Assembly (NCBI RefSeq): GCF_037126465.1
Contig: NC_088201.1
Location: 140,618,376 to 140,682,375 of the forward strand
Source of the DNA: Ornithodoros turicata
Taxonomy: Eukaryota > Arthropoda > Arachnida > Ixodida > Argasidae
Length of the DNA: 64,000 bases
Direction of reading: 5' to 3'
In this document: piece by piece, positions 1-12,665 of the stretch
How positions within the stretch are numbered: the stretch's first letter is position 1
Layout of the letters: each line of letters starts with the position of its first letter
Translations under genes and position numbers: made by a program
The notes under the pieces: generated by a model
Seen by the model: the letters and a program-made list of their open reading frames with translations, nothing else
What the model was told of the DNA's origin: nothing
The model's database searches: none

Positions 1-452
1 GTCATTAACGAATTAAATGTGCAGAATAATGACTTAAATCAGTTAGGAAGTGATGTATGTGCAGTTAATTTTCCGAGTCATTTCAAGTGTGTATACAGAT
101 ACAGATTTCTATATCACTGCCACATAGACATTGGGAGTAATGTGATAGGTTAACAACGCCCCATTAATGAATTGGGAAATGCAGTATTATTCGTCCGGAG
201 ACGTCTAAAAATGCTTGAGAGCGTTAAATGTGGGTAAAAAATTTCGACTTGGAATTTTCCCTAATTGTTTAGGCTTCTTATAGTACTCGAGTTTTCATTG
301 GCCCTTACTATTGGTCGCAATCCCGATCCCCGAAGGGACGTATGCGCTCGCGAAATCCAAAACACGACGCAATGTACGAGCCCCTGTACTATTGGTGCAT
401 GACGGCGCTATTTGTTAGCGTCGGGTCTTTTCATGGCCTTGGACCATTTCAG
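1..452. other. Intron sequence upstream of the first visible ABCA exon
   Basis: No coding segment, repeat or RNA gene is recognised here. The last bases read as a pyrimidine-biased tract ending in CAG at 450-452, which serves as the splice acceptor of the exon that follows. The earlier exons of the transporter lie outside the window. Confidence 0.5.
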
Positions 453-626
453 TGGAGGCAATAAGAGAAAGCTGAGCATCGCAGTTGCCATGATAGGACT
501 ACCCGAACTGGTGTTCCTGGACGAGCCGAGTGCCGGAGTGGACGTTGTTGCTCGAAGGAAAATCTTCACCGTGGTGAAGAGAGTCAGGGCTGCTTCGGGG
601 ATTTCAATGATTCTGACATCGCATAG
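453..626 (+). CDS. ABCA-subfamily ABC transporter, exon with ABC signature and Walker B
   Basis: This exon encodes part of the last nucleotide-binding domain of an ABCA transporter, a membrane lipid-transport ATPase family. Directly visible are the ABC signature SGGNKRKLS, Walker B LVFLDEP, a D-loop-like SAGVD and the H-loop histidine in ILTSH at the exon end. The exon starts after a CAG acceptor (phase 2, splitting the signature serine). It stops at AG before GTACGT at 627, so a serine codon is split with the C that opens the exon at 13164. D-loop SAGVD replaces the commoner TTGMD. It is open throughout with no lesion. Because the protein ends about 170 residues later, this is the second of the two ATPase domains. 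The exact paralogue (A3-like or other) cannot be told from this piece. Confidence 0.93.
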
Positions 627-2706
627 GTACGTATCACAAGATTAGTTCGTTTTTTTGCGCTGCATAGCAAAGCTGAAATGTTCCCGGCGAATGCATGGTT
701 TATTAATCTTTTATTTACTTGAGCTGTACGCACTGGTTCTAATGGCACTTGTAATGAAAACGTGGAAAATAGGAGCAAAGGAAAATAGTAGCGAAAAAGA
801 GACAATGTAGTTACGTCAAAGAGCGCGAGAGTGTTGGTGTTTCTGCGTCGTAATATCCTCTTTCAAATGTCGTCGTCATTGACTATGCAGAATTTCATCA
901 GCTTAAATTCAGCAGTTATACGATAAGCGCAGTAATATACTATATCATCCTCCTCTGATGAGATAAAAAGAACTGTTACCCAAAACATAGGACCACTTCA
1001 CAGAGACCTGAGTTATCGTTTAAGGCTGTAGTCATGTTCAGTCATGAATAGCATCATGGGTGTTGCAAATGAACTGCCTGACACATGCTTATTGCACTGA
1101 ACTGTATAATTAAGGACTATATTATGGAAGGTATAATACCACAATTACCTGGAAGGTATAATTAACACAACGCTTGAAACACTGTTGGCTTCAGCTGGTC
1201 AGCTACAGAAAGAAAGAGATGCACTGAGAATACCGATCTTACGTTGAACAAGAGTATAGACGCATCACACTTCACCAACGGGCATCTCGAACACTGCCTT
1301 CAGCGCACCTCACGGCGGCGCCGATCACAACTGTGCAGGCGAGCACATCAATGCCGGCTGCAATGGCTGTCGTCTTGTATGGCGGCTTCGAGAAAATTGA
1401 TTTGTTACGCGAATTCTTCAGAGATCAGCACTAAGCTTTAACTTGAATTGCCAGTGAGAGAGACATGGATGTAAGTGGTGTCAGGGCCTTTGTAGCTCCA
1501 ATTGGAGCAGCAAAAATCTGCTTCTGGAAAAGGCATGAAGGAGGCCAATTGGCATTTTGGAGCACATATGCAGGACTTTGTTGTAGAAACGATGGTACGC
1601 AGATCGATTCCTTGAACATTTGAGATCCGCACAGGGTCAGGAATCATGGGAAGCAAGGCATTTGCTTAACGTAAACATTTTAATGTAATTTTGTATACTG
1701 ATATATTTATATCAGTGTACAAAATATTGACTAGCTAGCATGACAAGTTAAAACGTGTACACACTCTTGAAAAGTAGTAATATTTTGTTGACCAGCTGGC
1801 GTGATTAGTTAAAACGTACACCGACGCCTGATAAACACCAGTACAACATGAAACTTTCCGCATTGCCTAGAGGCAGTCACAATACACAACCAGACAAACG
1901 TTGTACTTTTTGCGCTGCCCATGGAATCAAACTATGGATAATTGTATCAATGTGAGCACTGAACATGCAATTGATCCAGTTGTCCATAATTTGCTGTGCC
2001 ATGGTCATCGCTGAGACTACAACGTTCGTCCGGTTCCTCCTTTTTCTTTATCTACGGGATACTGTCAATACCTTGAACGCGCTGGAGGAATTTTGGCAAT
2101 TTTTACTTAGTGTCCTTCAGCAGAATTCTTGCACTCTCCCCCGTCACCGTGTCTTTTGACTTGACACCTTGGCTGACCAGTGTGTGATCATTCAAAAGAA
2201 GTTCTTGGAAGGATGCCACCTGCGATTGTTGCCTTTTTTCTTCTCACTTCCCCACCGTGTCATTTCGCGTATAGCCTCAGCACTTCGCTTTCTCTGTTCA
2301 GTTTCTTCTCGTTCCAGGCGTTCTTTTTATACTGTGTTCGAATTTTTTATAGTGGTTTCGAAAGCAGTTCATGTCTAGTTTAGGTGAGCCACTCGATTTG
2401 AACCTTGAAACCTACATACCTAGATGTGCTTCGAAATCCGCTGCTAGAATACGGCGCTGGGTGCCACAAATTCCTCTAAAGAGCTGTGTTTCACAGAAAG
2501 TTGCTGCAGCGGCGGCCATGCCATCTTCATGCGCCCATTGTTTACCGACGAGTGCCCTTGTACACTCCGCTCTCTAGCCGGTATTCTTTTCAGCTGTTGT
2601 CCCTCGCCCGCTGCCAGGAACGCGTAGCACTTCCGTTTGCAGGCGGTACCAGCACTCGCGAAGAAGTGCACTTGACGCCTGCAGCCAAAACACGCCTTGT
2701 CTTACA
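627..2706. other. ABCA intron 1, first part: nothing recognised
   Basis: The donor is GTACGT at 627. Beyond it I find only short, unsupported open frames, AT-rich stretches and no recognisable domain, RNA gene or complete repeat. Confidence 0.4.
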
Positions 2707-2945
2707 CAGTGAGTCCCAGAAAACGCGCCATTGAATTATAATAGAAAAACGACGCTACCTAGAATCATGCGGTCAAAGGCAGTTCTTACTACGTTTTTGC
2801 CCCCTCGTGACGTGAATGTTATATGACGTAAGCGTTATTATGAAAATTTTCGCGAATTGAATTCTAAAATTTACCAACGAAAGGTCACTTTTTCCTCACC
2901 AATGTGAACACCGTGCCTAATTTACTTCGTTTGATAATTTATTTA
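2707..2945 (+). repeat. One arm of a foldback (mariner-type MITE) family
   Basis: From CAGTGAGTCCCAGAAAACG onward this stretch matches, with scattered differences, the left arm of the complete 804-bp foldback element at 62975-63778. Shared landmarks are CATTGAATTATAATA, CTACCTAGA.TCATGCGGTCAA, a poly-T run before CTCACCAATGTGAA, and GTGCCTAATTTA. The opposite arm is missing here, so this is a truncated or decayed copy inside the intron. Confidence 0.75.
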
Positions 2946-5900
2946 TTGATATCCATACCCTCAAGGGATATTGATATCCATACCCTATGAGTAGGGTTCT
3001 GCGTTTTCGATGTTTATTTGTGTTCGATGTAGTATTAATTATTTTTGGGCCGATTCGGCATATGTTTTTCGATGTTTATTGATTTTCGCGAAAGCGGTGT
3101 TTTTCGATGTTTTTCCTTGCTTGTACATGGTTTACGCGACAGTTATCGCCGATTAGTAAGTGCAATGTAATTTCAGTGCTGTTCGCGTCTAACGCAGCCT
3201 TAAAGGGATTATGAAATTATTTTTTTCTCGTCTTCATCAGAAAGAAAACCTTTTTCCGAGTCTTGAACCAAAATTTTACCTTCATCATGCGAGGAATATT
3301 CTCAGGAGCGAATTTAAACGGAGCGGCGAAGGGAGGACAGCTATCGCCGTGCCGTGGCAAGCTGCCGAGCGGAGACACAGCGAGCAACTTGACGGGACAC
3401 CAGCCGGCTCGGCAACACGACATTGTGACGTGCTGCTGAGCCTCAGGATCGCGCGTATGCGTTCGTCGCGAGTGGAAATCTCTATGACGGCAGCTTCCGC
3501 GCGATGGTCGCAGTCCATCGCAGTCGGATCCTGTGGTTTTCGTCGACATGCCGGGACGATGATGAATAGTTGGTTGCCCTAATTTACTTCAATATTCGCC
3601 TGGCATGCAATGCCTCATGCTTCCCAGTGACGAGACGGACAGCTTTTGACGCCACGAAGCAATCGGAGCGCCGGAGTGGAAAGACGTTGTGGTGCCATCG
3701 ACTGCTCGTGTTTTTAGCGGACATTTGCATGATCGAATTTACGAAGGGTACGCTGAATCTCTTCAACGTACTGGATAACGAGCTCAGTGTCGTCTGAAAC
3801 AAGGTGTAGCACCATCACAATACCTGTCCACACCGGGGAAAGAACATCCACCTAAACGGCGCAAAGGTGTGAGTATTTTTCGTTATTGGGGCTAACAAAG
3901 GTCTCTCAGTCCGTGTGGTTCAAATGCTATCACATATTTCAGGATTTCGTAAACAGGTTAATTCTCATCTGCGTGACTCTGCACCCTGCCGCCGCTTATG
4001 GCACGGAGAGAGTAAAAAGAAAAAAAAAGAAAGTAGAAGTTACCGAATCTAGTCCCTAAACTCAGGTGGTGCACTGTTGATAAAAGTACACTTCGTTTAG
4101 CATGATCTTAGAAACCATACTTCAACAGAATATTTATGTAATATGTTGAACATACGTATCCGTTCTTTTCTCTTCACTCGTCTGCTTTTTTTACAGGTGA
4201 CTTCCTCAGCTGGGCCTGAAACCCCTTAGGTGAGACAGCATGATCATTGCAATCCGCTATTCAGAGCAGACAAATGCTGTGCACCCTGCTTCCAGATTCC
4301 TTACTTCCAGTTTTTTTTTTACCTTTTTGTTATTTGATTTACAGTTTGCTGTATCATGTGCACAAATATGATATTGAGGGGGGGCATTTTCTTGTTTACA
4401 CTTCTTATCTTATAATCATTGCTCAGTTAGATTACATCATTTGCATTCACCGGAACTGGAGTTGTATACTGTGTTATTTTCCTCTCTCAAATCAGGGCAG
4501 CCCATGTGTATGGCAGCTGAAGTCTTTCACCAGGGTAACATGCCAGAAGAACTCCAGCAAGTGCTCTGCAGGTCACCTCTAATTTAAAGGAACGTACCTT
4601 TGATGCATTATTCAGTACATCAAAGCAGGCGATTAAATGCAGAGTAAAAATGCACTATGTCCTTATGAGATTTTGTTCCTGCTACAACTCCGCACTTTGT
4701 TTCACATTACCAAAAAATAACCCTACCAACCATTATCATAACAGTGGTGTACTACTGTGCTCAACCTGTTCACCTTGCACTGGGCATCCCGCATGCCTGT
4801 GCAGCTACTTGAGCCCTTAATTGCTGGTAACACTGGTGCCAATACAGTTGTTAGATGAGCTGTGTGACAGTGTAAAATAGAACGTATCCTGTGTTCTATT
4901 AAAAATAAAAATTATGCATGTATAGCATATAATGTGTATATGCAGATGTTAGGTCTTAGTTATTGTACTATTTGAGCGAAATGTCGACATTTCAGCTGTT
5001 TGAGCCTGATGCCCTCGTCCTTGACGCACATACAAGTGTGGCCACACCCTCGGAGGAACCTGCATAGCTGAAGACTCTGTCCCGGTGGCAAATGGAACAG
5101 TTCTTTCACAATGGAAGCAGATTTCCGTCAGAAGACCAACAAGCAGTTTACTTGAAATAGTACCAATTACTTGTCGTTTTTTTTTTGCAAAATATTGGGC
5201 ATGCTATGTGAGCATTGGGAATTTTTGCTTCCTTCCAGTTGCCTCAACTGGTGACTTCAAGCTTACGTAACACAATAATATAAGATGGCAATGAAGCAGG
5301 CGAACTGGTGTCGTTAGATTGTGTCCCTCAGCCTTAGGGTTATGGGTGTATTGCACAGCATTAGAAACCTGGTTGAACAATAAATTTGTGAAACGACAAA
5401 CAGTTACCAGAAATAACTAGGATGTGCAGAATACTCTTACGCAATACGCTGCGGTTGAGTTTCTGTAGGCATGGTGGTTGGCAATTACGACGTGCTCAAC
5501 AATAAATACATAATACGTGACGTGCTCATGAATAAATTCTTGCATGACGGAAGGAAATACAGCCATCTGTGGAACAATAAATGCAGAGTAAATCAAAATC
5601 TCCTGAAGGAGCGAAGCTGCTTTGAATAATAACAGCAATGATGACGAAGAACACGAGTTGAAACAAAGGAAAACAAAACATTAGACCACACAGTGCAAAC
5701 AAATCGAGCAACAAAGAGGGCATCTTCCAAATATCACAGGCGCACTTCACAACGCACTTCCTTTGTTGTCAGATTGCAAACACGTAACGTAAACATAACT
5801 GCCATTGACGTAAATATAACTGCAACGCCAAGCAACCACCAGACACTTTCCATAGGTGACGGCGATACAACCAATACACGTTGCGGTGAATAGCTAGAGG

Positions 5901-6185
5901 CCAACGTAACTCGTCAGCAACACTCTCAAAGCCACGGAGGTGCGCGAGTTCCTTGTTGTGAACGGCCGCAGAGCAGAGGACGAATACATTCGATGAAAAA
6001 GTACAGCTCACATGTCATACTTGCCAGCTCAAGTGTAAAAAACGATTCACACACAAGACGCTGTTCATTATTCGCATCTTCGCGAGGGCGCTCGGCCTCT
6101 CGCGGTGGTTTGCGAAGCTCCAAGTGGAGGGGACTTTCCGAGCGGGAGTGCCCGAAACGCATAGCATCAGCATGGATGGCGCGGG
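2946..6185. other. ABCA intron 1, second part: no gene seen
   Basis: A short direct repeat (ATTGATATCCATACCCT, twice between about 2945 and 2990) follows the repeat arm. A TTAAAGGG motif occurs near 3201 and could be the decayed end of a TTAA-type element, but no partner end was found. The open frames at 3211-3582 and 3217-3549 overlap on opposite strands and resemble no known family. The 5' end of the THAP transposon probably lies in the last few hundred bases, but I could not identify its terminal repeat. Confidence 0.35.
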
Positions 6186-7958
6186 ATGACGAAAGCAGGT
6201 AACCCTAGAGGCAAACGTTACTGCTGAGTGCCGGGATGCAAAAGTACACAAGGGAAGGACAGATCTCTCGCATTTCATAAATTTCCGCACAAGGACCAGA
6301 AATGCAAAGCTAACGGCCGCCTAGTCAACCGCCGGAAAGAGTGTGCGCGTACGCTGAAGATTGGAAAAGCTCTCACTAGCAGCATGATCGTTTGCTCTCG
6401 TCACTTCAAAGCAGGCGATTATTTCTTTCCTGGTAAGTGCATGTGCATTGGTTCATGCAAACACACCAAGTTCTAACCTGTTTATTTTCTCTTTTGCAAG
6501 ACATGCCATGCGACAAACGGAGGTTGAAAAACACAGCCATCCCATCATCTAATCTACCGGTATCGTCAATCCGCAACGTAGAAAGGGAGGACAGAAAGAA
6601 GAAGAAGAACGCAGAAAAACGTAAAGGGAGGTAAGACAAGAGGCCTCATGCTAAAGCCACTGCCGCGATGGTGAGTTCGTTTGCGGTTTGCCCGTAACCC
6701 CACAGCAGGAGTGATCTCGTTGCGCGAATTTTTAGAACAGTGCAAGAAAGCGCAGTGTAATGAACAGTTGTCTGTGGAACAACATGCTACCAGCAATGCA
6801 TGGATGAGATAAGCCTCTAACTTTTTGTTTTTCAGAGTGACCTGTGTCACAGCTCAACTCTGGCTTGTGCTGAGCATGAGCTTGTTTCTATGGGGGAACA
6901 AGACAAAGCAGATCAGTTAGAAGCAGAAGCTAACCCAACCGGTGAGGACTTAAATGCAGCAGAAATACCTCTGAGTCTTGGTGAAGCGCCTACAATGTTA
7001 CCAGCTACCATCCGTACACAGGAGGCGGAACTGCAAGTGAAAACAGGAGACTTCGCAGTTACTTTCTTGTCACTTATAAATGACAACAACATCTCGTCTG
7101 TGACAGGACTACGTAGTGTTGCTCTACTGGACGAATTATCAAGGCTGCTCGAGAAGAAGATGCAAATGTCGTCAAGGGTCCTCACGTCAAAAAACAAGGT
7201 CGCAATGGCAATGATGGTCATCAAGCATACACTGTCATTGGATTGTGTGTCCAACCTATTTGGATGTGCTCCATCCACTTGTGGTAAAGCTGTCAAGTAC
7301 ACAATAAGTGGACTCTCAGCATTTTTTGAAACAGCTATCACTTGGCCTTCTAAAGAGGAGGTTTTAATGAACCTTCCAAGCTGTTTCAAGCCATTCTCAA
7401 AAGTATGTGTTCTGCTTGATTGCACAGAGACCCATGTGGCTCAGCCGAAGTGCCTGAGATGCTGCATTCATACGTATTCACAGTACAAGAGAGGACAGGC
7501 ACTCAAGTACTTGATTGGTATTTCACCGGCCGGCCTTAATACATATGTCAGTAAAGGCTACGGAGGTAGAGCCTCTGATAGGGCAATTTTCGAACAGAGC
7601 CAGCTCGTCAAGAAGCTTTTACCTGGAATCGACCACACAATGGTGGATAAAGGCTTCCTAATTGAAGATACCTCTGAAAACCACATGATTAATGTCATCG
7701 GACCACCATTGTTGAGACAGAAAAAAACAACTGTCTAAGCAAGAAGCGCTTCAGACAAAGGAGATAGCTACAGCAAGAGTGCACGTGGAACGTCCAATCC
7801 AACGAATGAAGATATTTAAAATGTGGAGGTACAAAGTTCCATGGCATATGGTTCCCGTGGCAGACGATGCTGTTATCATCACAGCAGCCCTGACAAATCT
7901 GTCAAGGCCAATCATTGCAGACACACGATTTTTAGGAGTAATGTGTACCACATCATGA
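6186..7958 (+). pseudogene. THAP-DDE transposase of an ISL2EU-like (Harbinger-related) DNA transposon, broken
   Basis: Three exons can be read. Exon 1, 6186-6432, is a THAP zinc finger with VPGC then CSRH. Exon 2, 6501-6630, continues with the RRLKNTAIPSSNLP linker and a lysine-rich stretch. Exon 3, 6838-7958, holds a DDE_4-type nuclease. Introns of 68 and 207 bases have GTAAG donors and AG acceptors, and phases agree. The likely catalytic residues are D at 7418 (LLDCTETH), D at 7646 (MVDKGF) and E at 7788 (HVERPI). Two lesions are clear: an in-frame TGA at 6225 inside the zinc-binding cysteines, and an A7 run at 7721-7727 that shifts the frame by one before the last catalytic residue. Exon 3 is otherwise open for about 370 codons, so decay is recent. 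THAP plus DDE_4 plus the YqaJ gene downstream point to ISL2EU-type elements. Confidence 0.85.
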
Positions 7959-8073
7959 AAAATACAAGTGCTGGAATATGAGAAATGTGGACTTTGCAGG
8001 GTGTATTTCAAACTTTGAGACAAGAAATCTTCATGTACAGCATACATGTTCTTTATTTACAAATTATCACAGT

Positions 8074-8609
8074 TCATGTTGCTGCTGCAGCGAGGACAGG
8101 AACGATATATGTGAAATAAACCTGCTTCAGGCGAGTCAGCATTTTCCATGCAAAGCACGTGTCAAACGGCACTTCAATCCTCAGGAACGAATTATCTGAG
8201 CTCACAAAAATCACGAAGTCACACACAGGTACATTCAACACAGCCATGCAACATTGTATCTGACCATAATAGCTGTGTCTCTTCTTCAAGGACCGCTGTA
8301 CATTATGCTCAGTGAGAAAATTGCAGCTCTCTAGTGTATCTGCAGTACCACGCTTTTTCCCTTAGCGGGGCACTTTATTTCCTGCAACCTAACTGGTAAG
8401 GCATTCTCAATAACAATCCCGTCAGGGGTGCACCCAAGCCATGGGTTTGGTTTGCAAATAATGAAGCCTGTAGTTATCACAGTGGCGTGCATACGATCGG
8501 CATACGGCTGTCGTGCAATGGGTTTCATTTTTTGACCGTATCTAGTAGCAGCGTTGCCCCTGAAGGACGAATGGAGTGTAGCTCGGATTTTCTTGTCCCA
8601 CTCGGTCTT
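8074..8609 (-). pseudogene. YqaJ-type nuclease of the ISL2EU-like transposon, frameshifted
   Basis: On the minus strand the core of a YqaJ viral-recombinase-type nuclease is readable. SFRGNAATRYG is followed by the catalytic NPWLGCTPDGIV and LQEIKCPAKGK, then KKRHSYYGQIQ and VCDFVIF near the C-terminus. The first part (to about 8331) and the second part (8289 to 8074) are in different frames, so a one-base indel lies near 8335-8345. The upstream limit is set at a CTACAAG acceptor at 8610 preceded by a TACTAAC-like branch point. An earlier exon is expected but not recognised. The gene converges tail-to-tail with the transposase, separated by about 115 bases, the arrangement expected for a two-gene transposon. 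Its role is inferred as a DNA end-processing nuclease. Confidence 0.8.
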
Positions 8610-9262
8610 CTTGTAGGTGTACAGTTAGTAGCACGTCGTACCTGTGTGGCACAAATGAAATAAATATGTCTCATGGATAGAGTACTGCATGGTAACTCTA
8701 GAGGCCAGATTTGTATGCGGTTATGTGAAAAGTGCATCTTAGACACTTTGAGAAGTAACCGTGATTTTCGACAGCACAAATCGCCTATGGCACATTGCTG
8801 GGGCCACGTTGTGTAGTCTTGTGCCTCGAAACCCTGTCCCTGTGGACAAGTCCGCCCTCTCCGCTTCTTCCTTCGGAATATGGTTTTCGTCTTTTGTGTA
8901 AATTTTCACGCAGGAAAGGCAAGCTGCACAGGGCATTGCGAATCACCTACGAAACACAGAAGGGCATGATCGTCGTGGCATTCACTGCTTCAATAATTGT
9001 TTTTCGTCAGCGCTGTTCGGACATTGGGGATACGTCCCTATGAATCTACTCATTATGGGTAAATCTCTTGTGTGTTGATGCTGGACAGTATGCTCTCAAA
9101 ACGGGTAACTGCTCAACCAACTTTCTACTCTTGTTGTTTACTATGCCTTCCTAGCGATTTTTCACTGATTGGTGAATATTCGCACTTATACAAAACATCT
9201 GAACTAATTTTCACCTTTATACCTACCACTTGTAATATTTTCATGGCTACCGTATTGTTATA
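8610..9262. other. Probable remainder of the ISL2EU-like element and flank
   Basis: Minus-strand open stretches at 8739-8936 may hold an N-terminal exon of the YqaJ gene, but I see no diagnostic motif. The right terminal repeat of the transposon was not located. Confidence 0.3.
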
Positions 9263-10050
9263 TACAGGGTTATTCACGAACCATGTCAATTGGGGTTTGT
9301 AAGAAAACGATAGAACGAAAAAATATGCGGTCAACGACTTCGGTGCGGCAATTAACTTTGCCATCTTAGAGAAAATACGTTTGTCGAATTTGAACTGCAA
9401 TAAATTGAAATTTCTGAATTGAGCTCTAAAATTTGCCTAGTTAACATGACGTTTGTTTTTTGTTTTTGTTTTTTTTTACAGAATCAGCAAGCCCACGGCG
9501 AACTTGGTCTAATACACAAGAAGCCGAAATCTCTAATGCTACAGCGAGTGCAAAAAAAGTGACACTCGTCTTTTTCTGACGCGCATATTTCAACGGCGCA
9601 CGAAATGGGCCGATGCCAAGAGAGGAGGACATGCTCCTGCCGTGTACCAATGGGAATCCATGTAACCTCAGGTTATTATCGCGATGTCTCTTCCTTTCCC
9701 TTTCCTCTTGTTTTTGGCAGTGTTCTGTCTATCATCAAGGCAGGGACATGTCCTCCTTTTATCGCACCCTTGCGGCCGATTTCGTGCAGCCGTTCAAATA
9801 AGAGCCTCAGAAATGCCGATTTTCACTTTTTCGCCACGGGCTTCCTGATTCTGTAAAAAAAAAAAAAACTTCACTAGGCAAATTTCAGAGTTCAATTCAG
9901 AAATTTCAATTTACTGCAGTTGAAATTCGACAAAAGTATTTTTTGCAGATGACAAAGTTAATTGCCGCACGGGAGGCGTTGACCGCATATTTTTCCGTTC
10001 TACCGTTTTCTTATAAACCCAAAATGACATGGTTCGTGAATCACCCTGTA
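9263..10050. mobile_element. 788-bp foldback element with TA target site and CAGGGT ends
   Basis: The two halves are imperfect inverted copies of each other over almost the full length. TACAGGGTTATTCACGAACC at the left is mirrored by GGTTCGTGAATCACCCTGTA at the right. Inner mirrored blocks include TACAGAATCAG.AAGCCC (near 9478 and 9855) and GGAGGACATG (near 9622 and 9750). TA-flanked CAGGG ends are typical of non-autonomous Tc1/mariner relatives. There is no coding capacity. Confidence 0.85.
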
Positions 10051-12175
10051 TTAAGAATAAATGTTCACGCAGACACGTCGTCTAGTGTGACTCGTTTTAC
10101 AGCAAAAAGAATTTCTTTCTGCCACTTGATGCAGCAGAATCGAATGCTACTGCATATTCAAAGGGTGCATCGACAGTGAGAATTCCAAGGTGACTTGACG
10201 GGAAAATCCTTGCTGCGGCACATTGGGCCAGTGGGAAACTAGACTGGCCTTCAGTGGATGTGATTGAGCGTGGTTCCACTTCATCTCCACCGAAATTTAG
10301 TGGGATTTCTCTTTGAAACCTACCCAATAGCCGCTGCTTTCAGTATGATATTTGTCCAAAATTGTACATTGGGAAAGGGAAATTTCGATCACTTTCAATG
10401 AGAATTGTGAATGCGATATCTTTTTAAACCGAATGAGATTTCTGGGCTATTTTGAATTGGGCTGTTTCCCGCGGGGATGTGAACAAAGTCACATGAGCTC
10501 AAAATGACGTTTTGTGTGACGCGCGACCAGGACAAGGTGCGGTTGTGCAAATAACACCCGCTTGAGGGTAGTTTCAAAGATGGCGGATTTATGTCACCCC
10601 TGTGATTTTCTCCTCGCTGCGACACCCTGCCGGCGAGCGGAAATAGGCTCGTTCACTCGTTAAGTAGAGTGAGCGAATGCGCTGGAACTTGGTTGCGCAA
10701 GAACACCATGGTAGTTTCGGTATGGTTTGAATGTGCTCGAGAGGCGGTTTAAATTGATGTTGTTTGCAGCACACCTCTGACCGGGAGGACACGCCTGCTT
10801 CCGCTTGCCGCTAGGGTGCCGCACCGATGGGAATGTACACCGCTCGCGTGTTCCGCCAACTCTTGTCGGGACCTGTATGCGTCAGTCATGTGATGCGGCG
10901 TTCAATGTGAAAGTACTTCCGAGGAGTTTGCTTTTGTGTGTCTCTCCGTCGTGTTCGCTAATTCCTAGTCGTGACAAAGTCTGTACCTCGCTCCCCAGTT
11001 GGAGACCTGCAACAAAGCATTGCACATAAGCCACGAAAATTACTCTGGTGATCGTTTTGTCGGGCTGAATATATGCTTTGTTTTTCAGAAAACGTGGCAT
11101 AATGAATCAACAAGGAACAGCCGGCCATGTTCTTAGCAGCTCGTAGAGGACGATTTTTTCTACCAACGAAATGAGAGTGTTCTCAGTCATGGACGGCACA
11201 CTAGACGGGTGTCATCTACAGTTCGAGCGATCGGTCCCCGCGGCAGCGATGTTGCAAATGAAATTGCGTAGCAGCGAAAACATTTTGGGCTTAAATATTT
11301 TGTGGGAATGCTTTTCATGCACTGCTTTACAAGTTTTTGGCCATGCTCGGTAATACTTTGGTGTTCCTTTAGAGCAGGACCACAGGAGCTAAACTGATGT
11401 TTCGCCCTCTTTTCAAAAGCATCAAATGCCTGTGTGCTAGCATGTCAAGGACGCCCGTATCATCTGCCTTTGAATAATCATCAACAGAAACATTTGCACT
11501 GCGATACATAATCACGGATACATGATCAGATAAAGCATAGATCGAGAAGTTACCCGTCAAAAAGAACAGTTATCAGTTAAGTTACCGTGTGAAAAATGTA
11601 ACGTTAGTAACGAAGTTCTTCAGCCTGAAATGTAACTCGCAGTTACGGAGTCACTTAAAAAAGAAGAACGCGTTACTTCCAAGTTACTTCTGACACAAAA
11701 GAGCACAACATAGGTGCGGCGCCGGTGAGCTGTTGAGCTAGACGTGGAGTTGCCTGCGGATGAGTGCAACACGCTTACATCGTTTTCGTTTATGTCCAAC
11801 AATTTGAGCGCTTTGCATCTTACTCCTTATGGGCGCACAATGGTTCAGCCTCATTTCAATGGCAGCTGTTCTTACTCCTTGAATAGAATACTGTCATAGA
11901 TGGAATATGAGTTTTTATGGCAGAAAATACCATGAAAGAGCCGGAGAGGAAGCAAGGAAACATGTGGACGTGAGCGAAAAGCGAATTAAAAGTGGCTTGG
12001 AACTTAGCTGAAGTTACTTTGCCAAAGTTACCTGAAAAAGAAACAAGTCCCTCTTAAAGCTACCACGGCGCAGAAGTACCGAGTTAAGTTACAAGTTAAA
12101 ACAAAAGAGCTTAGTTACAGTAACGAGTTACCTCGAAAGCTGAGATACACCCTCGACAACTTCACAACGCTAACG
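10051..12175. other. ABCA intron 1, third part: GTTAC-rich degenerate repeat, no gene
   Basis: From about 11570 to 12150 the sequence is full of GTTAC/GTAAC motifs (for example AAGTTACCGTG, CGTTACTTCCAAGTTAC, CAGTAACGAGTTACC). They look like the decayed ends of a DNA transposon or MITE. The remainder shows only unsupported short open frames. Confidence 0.4.
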
Positions 12176-12665
12176 TTATATTGCAATATCGTTTCCTAGA
12201 AATAAAAGATAAAGCACAGAACGTGTATTCCCTTGAACATGGGTATACTCTGAAAACACCTGTTTCAGGTTATGTTGGAAACAAATATCGATCATGCTTT
12301 CAGATGGGAGATGACTGCCCTCCGATGCCATTACTTTCCACTCCACTTTGGGCAGACTAAGATTGCCCACCAAAATTAATTTTGCGTTTCTACATTTGTC
12401 TAAATGCAGGTAAATGCAGGTAATAAATAAGGTCCGCGAAGATCTGAGTTCCACAGTTTGGATCACAATACATCACACATAATATGTAGTTCTGCTTCAG
12501 CTTCTGTATTTGCAACGACAACTTCATGGGTGAGGTTGATCGCGACGATGGAAACAGTGTCTGTCGTATGCTAACAGATATCGAAGAACGCCGAAAGAGG
12601 CCAATAAGGCCGGAACAGCTGTAACGAAACGCTGCTCCGGCTACTTTTCTTCCCTTACTACACAC
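12176..12665 (-). pseudogene. LINE apurinic-type endonuclease fragment
   Basis: The minus strand encodes a piece of the endonuclease domain of a non-LTR retrotransposon: LILVGNLSLPKVEW (the usual GDFN motif has become GNLS), then a downstream FxHNLxQV-type segment and SVLYLLFLGNDI. The upstream part (12390-12665) is in another frame. The break coincides with a tandem 10-bp duplication (TAAATGCAGG twice at about 12404-12423). No reverse transcriptase follows, so this is an isolated dead fragment. Confidence 0.75.
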
